Both the position numbers and the translations under genes were made by a program. Below, piece by piece: positions 1 through 9,229 of a DNA stretch of 64,000 nucleotides (positions are counted from its first letter, which is position 1; each line of letters opens with the position of its first letter). The notes under the pieces are model-generated. The model was not told where the DNA came from. It did not search any database and saw only the letters and a program-made list of their open reading frames with translations. This DNA comes from Ceratobasidium sp. AG-K (Eukaryota; Basidiomycota; Agaricomycetes; Cantharellales; Ceratobasidiaceae). The stretch covers positions 4,092,001-4,156,000 of the forward strand of contig JAWNGF010000002.1 in assembly GCA_037039685.1 (NCBI GenBank). Reading direction: 5' to 3'.

Positions 1-1448
1 AACCTGTGCCAATGGTTGAGTATATAAACCCCTGCCAGGGACCCACATTCCTCACCTCTACTCTACCACCAGAAAACACAGCAGGTGCCCCCAAGCCTGT
101 TAACCCATTAAGGCAACCCAGGGAACTTCATGAATCTCAGACAAAAGGAACTTGTTGATGGTATATTCCAAACTGAGATTGCTGCAATAAACACTGATAA
201 AAAAATACAGCAGCATTCATTGAAGCAGGGAGAATGGTTCCATTGGTGGAAGTGAGGAGGCATCTAGCTTGTGAGGTAGGTGTAGTCAGGATCATCAAGG
301 TTCCTTCTTTGGGCTATTGTATATGGGGGTCTCATTTGGTCATCATTCTGCCTGGGATCATGTTAGGTCACAAGACTTTGAGGCTGATATGGATGGAATT
401 GGGAATTGGGCTGCTACTCAAAAAACTTGACTCCAATGTTATGGAAGTTCTCAAGGCTTATGTGGTAGGGTGCAAATGAGGATTCCTGCACATAGATAGG
501 CCAGAGAACCTTATCCATAGCCAGAATCCTCTTGCCAGGTCTCCAAGTTCATTGTACTTTCTCCACAATTGCTAACTTTGTGCACAGCTAGGGCTATCAC
601 TTGATCAAGTGACAAACAGATTAAAGTATCTGCGCCGCTGTGAAGCTGGTCATTCACGACACAGTCCAAGAGAGTGGATGAGGCATGACTGGCGATCAGC
701 ATCATATCAATGGCAAAAGACAAATAGCACCCAAGAGGATTCCTCAGTCTCTCAAAGGGAAGAATCACAATCATCTCAGATGAGGTTTGTCCAAGGTATG
801 TTCAAGCACTGGGAGGAGCAAGCAGGATCAAGACTCAAGATCAAATGTTTGTAGGGACACAGATTGACCCCAATGATGGCATCATCCAAGAAATGGAGAG
901 ATCATTCATTAACTTTGAGCCATACAATTAATCAGGTTTCACAAGTTGAACTGGTTGTAGGTATTTATTCAGACTTTACACCATTTCCCAGACACTTTTC
1001 TTTTGTCAATGATTTGTCTTGCCTCTTCATATCTTGTCTCTATGTTTTGGTGCATGAATATAGATGATTCTGGAAGGATGAGTCCTATCAGGCCAGATCA
1101 GATTTTATCTCATGTGCAGAAATTCAAAGCAATGAGTTGTTGCCAGTGTAAGGAATATATAGATTTGACACTGCTGAATGTCATCATGTATGTGAGATTA
1201 CCAGAAATGATTGCCATGACATAGCCACATTAGGAAGTTGTTATGGATATTGTAATAAGTTCTACAATGAATATTCTATCTTTTGGAGCACTTTCTATGC
1301 AGAAACTTGGAGAATAGGCATGTGAATAATGTAACTTGTGCTGTGAGTTGCTCAGAGCTTCCAAAAATGCATAAAAAGAGCCCTTGGGTTTGTCTCAACT
1401 CCCCAAGTTCCAATTCACTCTTGGTACACTCAGCTGTCTTGGTCCATA
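1..1448. other. Unassigned AT-rich region, probably interior of a family V-like retroelement
   Basis: No protein domain could be recognised on either strand; the longest open frames are under 90 codons and carry no gag or pol motif. The first 100 bases have a TATA-like sequence (TATATAAA near 21) followed by a CT-rich stretch, which resembles the core-promoter layout of the family V solo LTRs at 10258 and 54913, so an LTR 3' part may lie here. A second resemblance is TGTTATGGATATTG near 1239, close to the family V LTR start. Neither is strong enough to draw an LTR border. The region is judged element-internal because it leads into an ORF, a polypurine tract and an LTR start at 2501. Confidence 0.4.
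1369..1378 (+). promoter_or_regulatory. TATA-like box upstream of the terminal ORF
   Basis: GCATAAAAAG lies about 70 nt before the ATG at 1449 and is followed by a CT-rich stretch, as in many fungal core promoters. Similar boxes precede ORF3 of families I, II and IV. Promoter activity is inferred, not shown. Confidence 0.35.
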
Positions 1449-2471
1449 ATGCCCAATGCCTCCTTCACTGAACCCATCACCCCTCAACAGGCTCAGGCTT
1501 TGTCACTCTATTACAGAGATGTGTTTGGGGCACTTAGGCCCTGCTACCAGTCTTGGCCCACCTATGCTGTCATTTCTCCTTCAATCCTCAAGTGGGATCC
1601 TAGAGATCCTGAATTCCATTATAGACACTCTGATCAGCGGTTTGCTCCTGGGACTATCCCCTCAGCAGATACTCCATACACTGAATACTTCAGGCTCAAG
1701 AGCAAATTTGTTTGCAGCCTTGTGGATGCTTGTAAGCAGGTCAGGAAACTTGTTGGCCCATATTGCAACACAAATCATTACCTTATTGAATATGGGCCAT
1801 TCTCCTTGCTCTATACTCCCTTCTTTGAAGCAGCTAATTGTTATCCTAAGGAGCCTCACAACATCTTTGACATTGGTTATTTCCTTGGGCCTTACCCCTC
1901 ACTTCAAGTGCTTGCTGACCATGTCCACTTAGCCCAACTCTGGGGCCTTGGAATGATTGTAGCTCTCCATTGCCTAGCCCTTCATGATGGTATTTCCTTT
2001 GATGAACTGCACATCCACTTGCCCAACTTTCCCATTCATCAAGTTGTACTTGGGTGCAAAGCTCTGAGGGAGAAGCAGAAAAAAGCGCATGAATTTGCTC
2101 TGGATTGTGGTCTGTCTGGGGAGCCACTTGCACCTTGCTATTCCCTAGACAGCACTGATGCAATTTTATTAGTGCCTTTACCCTCTCCAGTCTGCTCTTT
2201 ATCTCCTTCACCAGAACCTCTTCAGTATCCACCTAGCTCTCCTCCTGATTCACCCAAGTATTGCCCTACTTCTCCTTCCTGGATTGCCAGCAGTCCCCCA
2301 GCTCCTTCTGTGTCATCTGAGGAGTTTGTCTATTGTCCTACTACACTGTTTAGGATGGTTGATTATGAATCTTCCCATGAAGAAGATGGCTTTGAGATCA
2401 GGGTAGAGGAGGATGAGGAAGCTGCCCAAAGGCTATTGCACTCTCCAGCCTTATTCTTTATTACAGCTTAA
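1449..2471 (+). CDS. Terminal ORF of a family V-like retroelement, 340 aa, function unknown
   Basis: An uninterrupted ORF starting at an ATG (CCCAATGCC) and ending 20 nt before a polypurine run and an LTR start. I do not recognise the family. Residues 1 to about 230 look globular, rich in aromatics and Cys/His, with a hydrophobic helix near 165-180 (LWGLGMIVALHCLAL) but no signal peptide. Residues about 250-290 are Pro/Ser-rich and include YPPSSPPDSP and KYCPTSPSW, which resemble degenerate RNA polymerase II CTD heptads. The C terminus is acidic (EEDEEAAQ). Its position between coding region and 3' LTR matches ORF3 of families I, II and IV, although I see no sequence similarity to those. A captured host gene is the alternative. 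Being open over 1 kb among decayed elements suggests recent coding function. Confidence 0.6.
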   Translation: MPNASFTEPITPQQAQALSLYYRDVFGALRPCYQSWPTYAVISPSILKWDPRDPEFHYRHSDQRFAPGTIPSADTPYTEYFRLKSKFVCSLVDACKQVRKLVGPYCNTNHYLIEYGPFSLLYTPFFEAANCYPKEPHNIFDIGYFLGPYPSLQVLADHVHLAQLWGLGMIVALHCLALHDGISFDELHIHLPNFPIHQVVLGCKALREKQKKAHEFALDCGLSGEPLAPCYSLDSTDAILLVPLPSPVCSLSPSPEPLQYPPSSPPDSPKYCPTSPSWIASSPPAPSVSSEEFVYCPTTLFRMVDYESSHEEDGFEIRVEEDEEAAQRLLHSPALFFITA

Positions 2472-2490
2472 ACAACAGTAAGTTTAGACT

Positions 2491-2741
2491 GGGGGAGCTA
2501 TGTTATGGATACTGACTTCCATTGGTATCTACACTTAGTCTAAACTCACTGTACTCAAGGATCAGAAAATGTACAAAATATGTCTTGTTTTGTATCACCT
2601 GTAACAAATGTGTTTCAACTGGCATTGTGTATAGGAGTATCTGAATTGATACTTCTGATGTTTCTCTATCAGTTGTGACCTTCAGCAACTTGAATGATCT
2701 GGAATTCATCTAGTTGAAAATTGTTTAACTTTAATCAATTT
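2491..2741 (+). repeat. Polypurine tract and truncated family V-like LTR
   Basis: GGGGGAG at 2491-2497 is the plus-strand primer region. The LTR starts at 2501 with TGTTATGGATACTGAC, the same 16 bases that open the family V solo LTR at 54913; beyond this the two diverge, so it is a related subfamily. The LTR is cut short at 2742, where another LTR begins. Confidence 0.6.
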
Positions 2742-2825
2742 TGTTGTGAGCTAGGCTCACCATGGACTTGTCTTGCACCCTCTCCTGCATTTAGTACAGT
2801 GTATGGATGATGGGTCACCCTTGGC
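2742..2825 (+). repeat. Old family I-related LTR, part 1 of 3
   Basis: Starts TGTTGTGAGC, like family I LTRs, then diverges. It is interrupted at 2826 by element I-a; the last five bases (TTGGC) are duplicated at 10055-10059. Parts 2 and 3 lie at 10055-10257 and 11419-11558. Confidence 0.6.
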
Positions 2826-3281
2826 TGTCGTGAGCCAGCTCACTCCATCGGACTTGCCCTGCGTCTCGCCCGCCTGTCTTCCCTTTTTGTGTTACGTTCC
2901 CGTTTCTGTTTGCCGCGTTGCCACCTTCTTGTGGTTATTCTGTTACTTTGTGTAACGCGGCTGTGCTTTGTACGAGTCATGTCTGTTCATACAGCATGAC
3001 TCACATGGACACTCCTGACTGGTTGACTGTTGTGACTCTTGTGGCTGCGTCCTGTATGACTCGGCCTGGTCTTGAATATATATAGAGGACCAACAAGCCT
3101 GGTAACCCCAGCTTGTTTTGTCTCGTCAAAACATCCCTTTGAGTGACACTCAGAACCACCCCTACCCTCAAGAGCCTACAGACACTTAAGTGTGTTGCGG
3201 TTCAAGAGGTCACTTAGGTCTTAGTGCCGTCCACTCCCCGTCGCGGTTTGTCTCATAGCCACCAAGAAGAAGCTTACGACA
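2826..3281 (+). repeat. 5' LTR of I-a
   Basis: 456 bp, bounded by TGTCGTGAGC and CTTACGACA. It contains a bZIP-type TGACTCA at 2997-3003, TATATATA at 3077-3084, a putative transcript start at 3110, and a perfect 12-bp palindrome ACACTTAAGTGT at 3182-3193 that is kept in every family I LTR here. Its partner is 9599-10054. Confidence 0.95.
3077..3121 (+). promoter_or_regulatory. Core promoter and self-primer source (I-a)
   Basis: TATATATA at 3077 is followed 33 nt later by AGCTTGTTTTGT (3110-3121). This 12-mer is the exact reverse complement of the PBS at 3284-3295, so the RNA 5' end is predicted at or near 3110. The preceding CTGGTAACCCC block is shared with other family I LTRs and, with changes, with family IV. 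Confidence 0.65.
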
Positions 3282-3283
3282 TT

Positions 3284-3295
3284 ACAAAACAAGCT
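3284..3295 (+). promoter_or_regulatory. Primer-binding site complementary to the element's own 5' RNA end
   Basis: ACAAAACAAGCT begins 2 nt after the 5' LTR and pairs with 3110-3121 over 12 of 12 bases. No initiator-Met tRNA complement is present. Self-priming is known for the Tf1/sushi group; its use here is inferred. Confidence 0.7.
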
Positions 3296-3311
3296 TAACA
3301 AACATACAAGC

Positions 3312-5312
3312 ATGTCTATTCAAGAAGACGGAGGGTCACGTCCCTCGTCCACTAGATCAACACGAAGAGGACCCAGTCGGGCAGCAAGGCCTACTGGATC
3401 GCTAAATGAGCAAGACATCGCACAAGCTCAAGCGGGAGGTCCGGCCCGATCACGCTCTCAGAGCCAATCTTCAATGCCAGGAGCTTTCGGCATCTCTGAC
3501 ATGACAATAGTACAAGAGGAAGAACCCACCATCACGAGTAGAGAACCAGGAGATCTCACAAATGACCCCACTCCAGCTGTAATTCGCATTTCAACTGGAA
3601 GTCCAGGGCCATCACGTCCCTTATGGCCACTAGGGACTAGGAGGCAGTTCTTTTCTCCCCAGCCCGAGGCTCATGGGGGCGTGTCGCTTGTCCCCATTAG
3701 ACCTCCTCCTACACCACACATTCCCAATGTACCTACAGTCCCTCAAATTGGAGGAACCATCACCAACGCAGGACCAATCCCAACGGCTTCCCAGCCAGTC
3801 ACACCAGCGATTCCAGCACCGCCCTATGTCCCACAGGGTTACTCTGGGCAGTCGTCCCTGGTACCACAAGGCGCCGGTGATCCGGGAAGCTCAAGTTCAA
3901 GTTCCAGCGCCAGCGGCAGAACTGTAATCAGTAATTTAGACGACCTGGACGACCTCCTAGAAGGAAGACACAACGCCACCCTTAGGGTTATAGACGGAAT
4001 GAGGGTCACCATGGATCAAAGGCTTAGTGGCTTAGAACAAGCCACACAAGTCCTAGCAAACAACCAACAAATCTTTAACGACTCCATCAACACCCTACAA
4101 GGCACCCTAACAGACATTCTGAACTCGGCAAGAAATGGCGAACACAATTCCTTTTTAGTCGGACAAGATGTGACACGCCTTTGGAATGAGGTTGCCAACA
4201 CTCAAGGACTAGTGAACAATGTACGCGAAGAACTCAACACTACCAGACAAGGGCAACTTGAATGGAACGAAGCAGTAACTCAAGGACTGGAAAACTTACG
4301 ACAAGAGGGAACCTCCTTCACTACCAAAATCACGGAAGTTCAAGAAGCTATCAACAATATGCGAGAAGAAATCGACAAAACTTCCCTGCACGGGATCCCA
4401 TCTAGGCGATCAAATTCTCCACCACATCCAGACGCAGAATCTACCAGGATCGACGAATTAGAGTTAAGAATACAACGACTGTCCGAGAACCCAAACATCG
4501 GTAGCAGTCCATGACGTCCCAAAGTAACTCGCCCAGAAGCCTTTGACGGAAAGAAAGGGGAAGGTGCTGAAATGTTCATCACACAAATGGAAAGCTACTT
4601 CGTGCGACTAGGCGATCAATATGCTTCCAATGAAGAAAGGATTCGCGAAGCCCTAGCAAACTTCAAATCCGAGAACAAAGCTGCCACTCACTGGGCACAA
4701 GTTCTCTTACGATCGCTCAACCAAAGGGAAAATAACCAAAACCTTGTCTCATGGGAAAGTTTCAAGGCACACTTCATGGAACAGTTCAGCGACCCAAACA
4801 AAAAATCTAAAGCCGAAGCAGATATCCGAAAATGCAAGCAGAACAACTCTGTAGCAAACTATGCCTCGGAATTCCGATATCTTCTGGTGGACGTGAACTG
4901 GGGACAAGAAGCTCTGATCAACCAGTTCAAGGAGGGATTAAAGTCAGAAGTCAAGACTGAACTGGCTCGCTTCGAATTGACCCTGATCAATGAAGATGGG
5001 ACAGAACGAGAACTTTCCCTTGACCGGTGGATCTCAATCGCAATCTCTATCGACCAGAAATTGCAACAAATCAAGACCTCGACAGGAAAGAAGACCACCC
5101 AACCGACCGCTAGTGGACAGTCCTCTACAAAACGGCTGCCTGACAAAATATACAAAGCAAGAATAGCAACCAACCGCTGCCTGAAGTGCGGACAGGAAGG
5201 ACACCGTTCATTCAAATGCCCATCCAAGGAATGGATAACGACGGAACCTAGTGTTAAAGGAAGGGAAGCAACAATCATAGAAGACTCGGGAAAAGAAGGG
5301 GTCTCCCTCTAA
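3312..5312 (+). pseudogene. gag: gag of I-a (one nonsense codon)
   Basis: A 667-codon frame from ATG at 3312 to TAA at 5310, broken once by TGA at 4512-4514 where I-b has an Arg codon (CpG to TpG type change). The N-terminal 200 residues are Pro/Ser-rich and probably disordered, with a poly-Ser run near residue 197. A long region with spaced hydrophobics and NNQQ motifs (about 210-390) is probably coiled coil. The capsid-like retrotransposon gag domain follows (about 410-590). A CCHC zinc knuckle (CLKCGQEGHRSFKC) lies near 620-635. The product would form the particle shell and bind RNA. The gag of I-c is the intact relative (660 aa). The end of gag overlaps pol in the -1 frame. This stop is the only clear gag/pol lesion in the element. 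Confidence 0.9.
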
Positions 5313-5329
5313 CTGTGTGTGGAGAGACC
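5288..5329 (+). promoter_or_regulatory. Programmed -1 frameshift signal (GGGAAAA plus hairpin)
   Basis: Gag codons read TCG GGA AAA, so the heptamer G-GGA-AAA at 5288-5294 has the X-XXY-YYZ phase. A 5-nt spacer leads to a stem GGTCTC (5300-5305) pairing with GAGACC (5324-5329). The gag TAA lies in the loop. Slipping back one base enters the pol frame, which is open from there. The hairpin is identical in I-b, I-c, I-e and I-f. Confidence 0.75.
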
Positions 5330-8300
5330 AAGAAACCGGCAACGGAAACAATGTACTTTAGAGCGACAAATGAATCTACCATTGTTTACGCGAACGTTAC
5401 CGGAATCACAGAACCTATCCCAACCCTCATTGATTCTGGAGCATCGAAGAACTTCCTGGACATTTCATGGGCTCGATCCAACAACATTCCGCTCATAGAA
5501 CTCTCCACTCCTAGAAGAGTAATTGGTATCCAAGGGAAAGAACTCTCTCACCAAATTCGTTTCAAAGCAAAGCTAGAACTGGAAGTGGAGGGAAGAGCCT
5601 TCAAACAAATCTTCTTCGCTATGCCCACTGGAGAAACTAAACTCATCCTAGGATTGGAATGGTTAGAAGAATCAAACCCTGTCATCGATTGGAAAACAAA
5701 GCACATATCATGGCGGGCAGAAGCCATTCAAGCAAGGACAGCCTCAATAGACGACCTACCCGAGGAATTCAAGGAATTTGCCGACGTCTTTAGCGAAGAA
5801 AAATTCAAGAGAATCCCAGATCACCGCCCATACGACTGTGCCATCGACTTCAAAGAAGGAGCTGAGCTCCCGAAACCAGCCAGACCTATCCCACTCTCTC
5901 CAGCAGAATCAATTGCACTGAGAGAATACTTGGATGAAGAAATAGCAGCGGGAAAAATTCGACCAAGCAAATCACCCATTGCATCACCTTGCTTCTTTGT
6001 CAAAAAGCCGATCGATCCCAAGAATCCAGGGGCAGTTCGGCAATTACGACTTGTTCAAGATCTTAGAGGAGTAAACGCCATTACGAAGGACGACAGATTC
6101 CCAATGCCCCTAATGGAAGACCTCTTGGATAAAATCAAGGACGCAAAAATCTTCTCCAAGATCGATTTACGCATGGGTTTCAACAATATCAGGATCAAGG
6201 AAGGAGACGAATGGAAGACAGCCTTCAGAACAAAAGAAGGACTGTTCGAATATGTTGTCATGCCTTTTGGACTAAAAAACGCGCCCGCCATATTCCAAAG
6301 ATATATGAATCACATCTTCCATGATCTCATCGACGTATGTGTCATAGTATATATCGACGACATCTTAGTCTTCTCTAAAAACAGAAGTCAACATACCGTG
6401 GATGTCAGGAAAGTGCTAAAAATCTTACTGGAGGAAAACCTTTTCGCAAAGCTTCCAAAATGCGAATTCTTTGTCACCAAATTGACATATACTGGACTTG
6501 GAATCAGCGATTCGGGCATCTCAATGGAGGAAGAAAAGGTCAAGGCAATAAAGGAGTGGAAGGAACCAAGAACACTCAAGCAAGTCCAAGCATTCCTAGG
6601 ATTCGCAAACTTCTACCGAAGATTTGTACCGAATTTTAGCCGATTAGCAAAACCCCTGACATCCTTAACAAGAAAAGAGAACAAATGGGAATGGGGAAGC
6701 GATCAACAGGAAGCTTTTGAAGCCCTAAAGACGGAAATCAGCAAGGAGCCCACACTACGCCATCCAAACCCGGACAAACCCTTCTTCTTGGAAACAGACG
6801 CAAGTGGAGTAGCAATGGGAGCAATCCTGTCGCAAAGGCAAGATGATGGCTACCTACACCCTATTGCTTTTCTTTCAAAATCTTTCAATGAGGCTCAGCT
6901 CAACTACGACGTCCACGATAAGGAACTTATGGCGATCATAGAATCTTTAACACATTGGAGGCTTTACCTCGAAGGAACAAAGGAACCTATTACCATCTAC
7001 ACCGATCATAGGAACTTACAGTTCTGGAAGGAAGCAAGAACTTTCAACCGCCGACACGCAAGATGGCACCAATTGCTTGCTTCCTATAACTTTGACATCA
7101 TATATCGGCCTGGAATCCTGTCATCAAAACCGGACCTGTTGTCAAGACGATCAGACCATGAAGATATCCCGACACCTGAACAAGTTATGATATCTGCCAA
7201 AAGGTTCAAGGGATTTATGGGTCAAGTTGACACAAACATCATAGAAACTATCAAAGAGGCTCAGGAAACAGATGAAGGACTGGCACGAATCAAAGAAATC
7301 TGCAAGTCAAGAGAATCGTTACCAAAAACCCTACAACACAGCGCAAAAGACTATGATTTCAAGGAAGGACTTTTATGGTTTAAGGGAAGGATCTACGTGC
7401 CGGAGGATAAGGAATCCAGACTAGCCGTCATACGAGCTCATCACGATTCAAAAATTGCAGGACATCAAGGACAGGCTAGAACACTGGAACTAATATCAAG
7501 AAGATACTTCTGGCCAGGAATGAAGCAAAGCACAAACAGATATGTGGAATCATGCGAGACCTGCCAACGAACAAAGGGATCGAAGTCCATAGTCCCGGTC
7601 AAGCCTCTGGAGATTCCAAAAGGACCATGGGAAGACATAGCATTTGACTTTGTGGTGAAGTTGCCAAAATCCAGGGGGTCAGATAGCATCTTAGTAGTGG
7701 TGGACCAATTCTCAAGAATGGCGCACTTCATACCCTGCAGAGAATCTCACACGGCGAGCGACCTCGCAAATCTCTTCATCACAAATGTTTGGAAGTTGCA
7801 CGGTTTTCCAAAAAGCACTATCTCAGACCGAGGAACTACTTTCAATTCTAAACTTATGAAAGCCATTTATGAGAAGATTGGAACTAGCCCAGGGTTCAGC
7901 ACTGCCTACCACCCCCAAACAGATGGAATAACGGAAAGGATCAACCAATGGATGGAAGGCTGGCTGCGATCGTTCGTCAACTACCGGCAGGATGACTGGG
8001 CGGACTTATTACCAATTGCGGAGTTCAGCTATAATCTACAGAAGCACCGCGTAACAGGTAGTTCCCCTTTCGAAATTGTCTACGGGAGGGAACCACTGTG
8101 GAACATATCTGCAGAAGAATCAACAGTTCCTGAAGCAAACAACATCACAGGAAAATGGCGTAAAATCCACGACGAAGCAATTGCATCAATGGAAACCCAA
8201 AGGCTTCCAGAAGAGGAACCAAAGAATGAATACCAAGAAGGAGATCTAGTGTGGCTGCTGGGAAAGAACATTCAAACAAAAAGACCGTCAAAGAAACTGG

Positions 8301-9229
8301 ACAACAAAAAGCACGGGCCGTTTGTTGTAAAACGACAGATAGGGACACACGCTTACGAACTTGATCTGCCAGCAACAAGGAGGGTGCATCCTGTTTTCCA
8401 CATCGAGTTGCTCAGCCCTTACAAAGGAGACACTGAATTCAGCCGTAACCAACCCCAACCACCGCCGATCATAACAGAAGAAGGAGAGGAAGAATACGAA
8501 GTAGAGAAGATTTTGGACTGGAAAGAGACAAAGGACGGTCTTTTTTACAGGGTCAGATGGAAGGGCTATGGAAGTGAAGAAGACACAGAACAAAGGGCGG
8601 AAGATTTTGGTCACCTTTCAAAGATCATCAAGGATCTTCTACGCCGACACCCCGAGGCTCCCACGCCATCTAACTACACTCCAGGGAGGATAAAAGGGAG
8701 AGGGGGCGAAACCAGTAGTATCACTTGCAAAACTTGCTACTACTCCAAACTTCACTCCGCTCTCAACTCTCTAAATCTTTCCTGCTCTCAAAAATGCCTG
8801 CCGTCTCCCGCTCCACTATCGTCAACAACCTCACCCGCGTCCTGGATGGACCAGCGTTCGCTACGGCACGAATCCTTGACGCCGGAGCCGCGCTCTACGT
8901 CTTCAAAAGGTCCCAGCAAAGCTCAGGGAGAATGCACTTCAGGGCGTCGGACGACGTTCTCCACTCAGACTTGGGTGAATTCCAGTGGGTCGGCAAAAAA
9001 TGGCCGACAAAAATGCAACTCGCAAGAAAAGACATCTTCGTCTGCCAAGGATGCGCGGCCTTCCAAGTGTCAGAGGTGGTCCTGCTATCCACCCACATGC
9101 TCGGAGTCGTCGAATGGGGACAAGAAGGGGCATACTCAAGCGAGTGGGTACCAGGGTACGACGGAAGGCAACCGACGTTGCGACCACGATGGAACGATGC
9201 CTGGGACGCCAACTACGAAAGGGACCTGA
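5294..9229 (+). CDS. pol: Pol polyprotein of I-a (PR-RT-RH-IN-chromodomain)
   Basis: Open for about 1,310 codons. There is no ATG at its head; expression as Gag-Pol by -1 slippage at 5288 is inferred. Positions count from 5315. Protease has LIDSGAS near residue 40. RT has the FGLKNAP region and catalytic YIDD at 346-349 (6350-6361). RNase H has ETDASG near 493 and YTDHRNL near 565. Integrase has an HHCC finger (HH near 710, CETC near 747) and D, D, E in FDFVVKL, ISDRGT and ERINQW (about 778, 838, 875). A chromodomain with EEYEVEKI and RWKGY (about 1058-1112) keeps the three aromatic positions known to bind methylated H3K9 in HP1. The last about 145 codons overlap ORF3 in another frame and are Ser/Thr-rich; the stop position differs in other copies, so this tail is probably incidental. 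Confidence 0.93.
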   Translation, partial: RRGLPLTVCGETKKPATETMYFRATNESTIVYANVTGITEPIPTLIDSGASKNFLDISWARSNNIPLIELSTPRRVIGIQGKELSHQIRFKAKLELEVEGRAFKQIFFAMPTGETKLILGLEWLEESNPVIDWKTKHISWRAEAIQARTASIDDLPEEFKEFADVFSEEKFKRIPDHRPYDCAIDFKEGAELPKPARPIPLSPAESIALREYLDEEIAAGKIRPSKSPIASPCFFVKKPIDPKNPGAVRQLRLVQDLRGVNAITKDDRFPMPLMEDLLDKIKDAKIFSKIDLRMGFNNIRIKEGDEWKTAFRTKEGLFEYVVMPFGLKNAPAIFQRYMNHIFHDLIDVCVIVYIDDILVFSKNRSQHTVDVRKVLKILLEENLFAKLPKCEFFVTKLTYTGLGISDSGISMEEEKVKAIKEWKEPRTLKQVQAFLGFANFYRRFVPNFSRLAKPLTSLTRKENKWEWGSDQQEAFEALKTEISKEPTLRHPNPDKPFFLETDASGVAMGAILSQRQDDGYLHPIAFLSKSFNEAQLNYDVHDKELMAIIESLTHWRLYLEGTKEPITIYTDHRNLQFWKEARTFNRRHARWHQLLASYNFDIIYRPGILSSKPDLLSRRSDHEDIPTPEQVMISAKRFKGFMGQVDTNIIETIKEAQETDEGLARIKEICKSRESLPKTLQHSAKDYDFKEGLLWFKGRIYVPEDKESRLAVIRAHHDSKIAGHQGQARTLELISRRYFWPGMKQSTNRYVESCETCQRTKGSKSIVPVKPLEIPKGPWEDIAFDFVVKLPKSRGSDSILVVVDQFSRMAHFIPCRESHTASDLANLFITNVWKLHGFPKSTISDRGTTFNSKLMKAIYEKIGTSPGFSTAYHPQTDGITERINQWMEGWLRSFVNYRQDDWADLLPIAEFSYNLQKHRVTGSSPFEIVYGREPLWNISAEESTVPEANNITGKWRKIHDEAIASMETQRLPEEEPKNEYQEGDLVWLLGKNIQTKRPSKKLDNKKHGPFVVKRQIGTHAYELDLPATRRVHPVFHIELLSPYKGDTEFSRNQPQPPPIITEEGEEEYEVEKILDWKETKDGLFYRVRWKGYGSEEDTEQRAEDFGHLSKIIKDLLRRHPEAPTPSNYTPGRIKGRGGETSSITCKTCYYSKLHSALNSLNLSCSQKCLPSPAPLSSTTSPASWMDQRSLRHESLTPEPRSTSSKGPSKAQGECTSGRRTTFSTQTWVNSSGSAKNGRQKCNSQEKTSSSAKDARPSKCQRWSCYPPTCSESSNGDKKGHTQASGYQGTTEGNRRCDHDGTMPGTPTTKGT
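8690..8697 (+). promoter_or_regulatory. TATA-like box for ORF3 (I-a)
   Basis: ATAAAAGG lies exactly 104 nt before the ORF3 ATG. The same box at the same 104-nt distance occurs in I-b (39121), I-c (50891), I-d (22041) and I-e (57963). A CT-rich stretch precedes the ATG. It also encodes part of a conserved Ile-Lys-Gly in the pol tail, so conservation may be partly protein-driven. Confidence 0.45.

Noticed and set aside
609..854. 81-aa ORF as a gene
   Set aside because: No domain, no promoter or context support; random open frame in degraded DNA cannot be excluded.
3282..3300. Initiator-Met tRNA primer-binding site
   Set aside because: No TGGTATCAGAGC-like sequence follows any 5' LTR here; the self-complementary word explains the position better.
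4859..5278. Minus-strand ORFs of 100-160 aa opposite gag and pol of family I
   Set aside because: They mirror real coding sequence in the other strand and recur wherever gag or pol recurs; composition is anti-sense.
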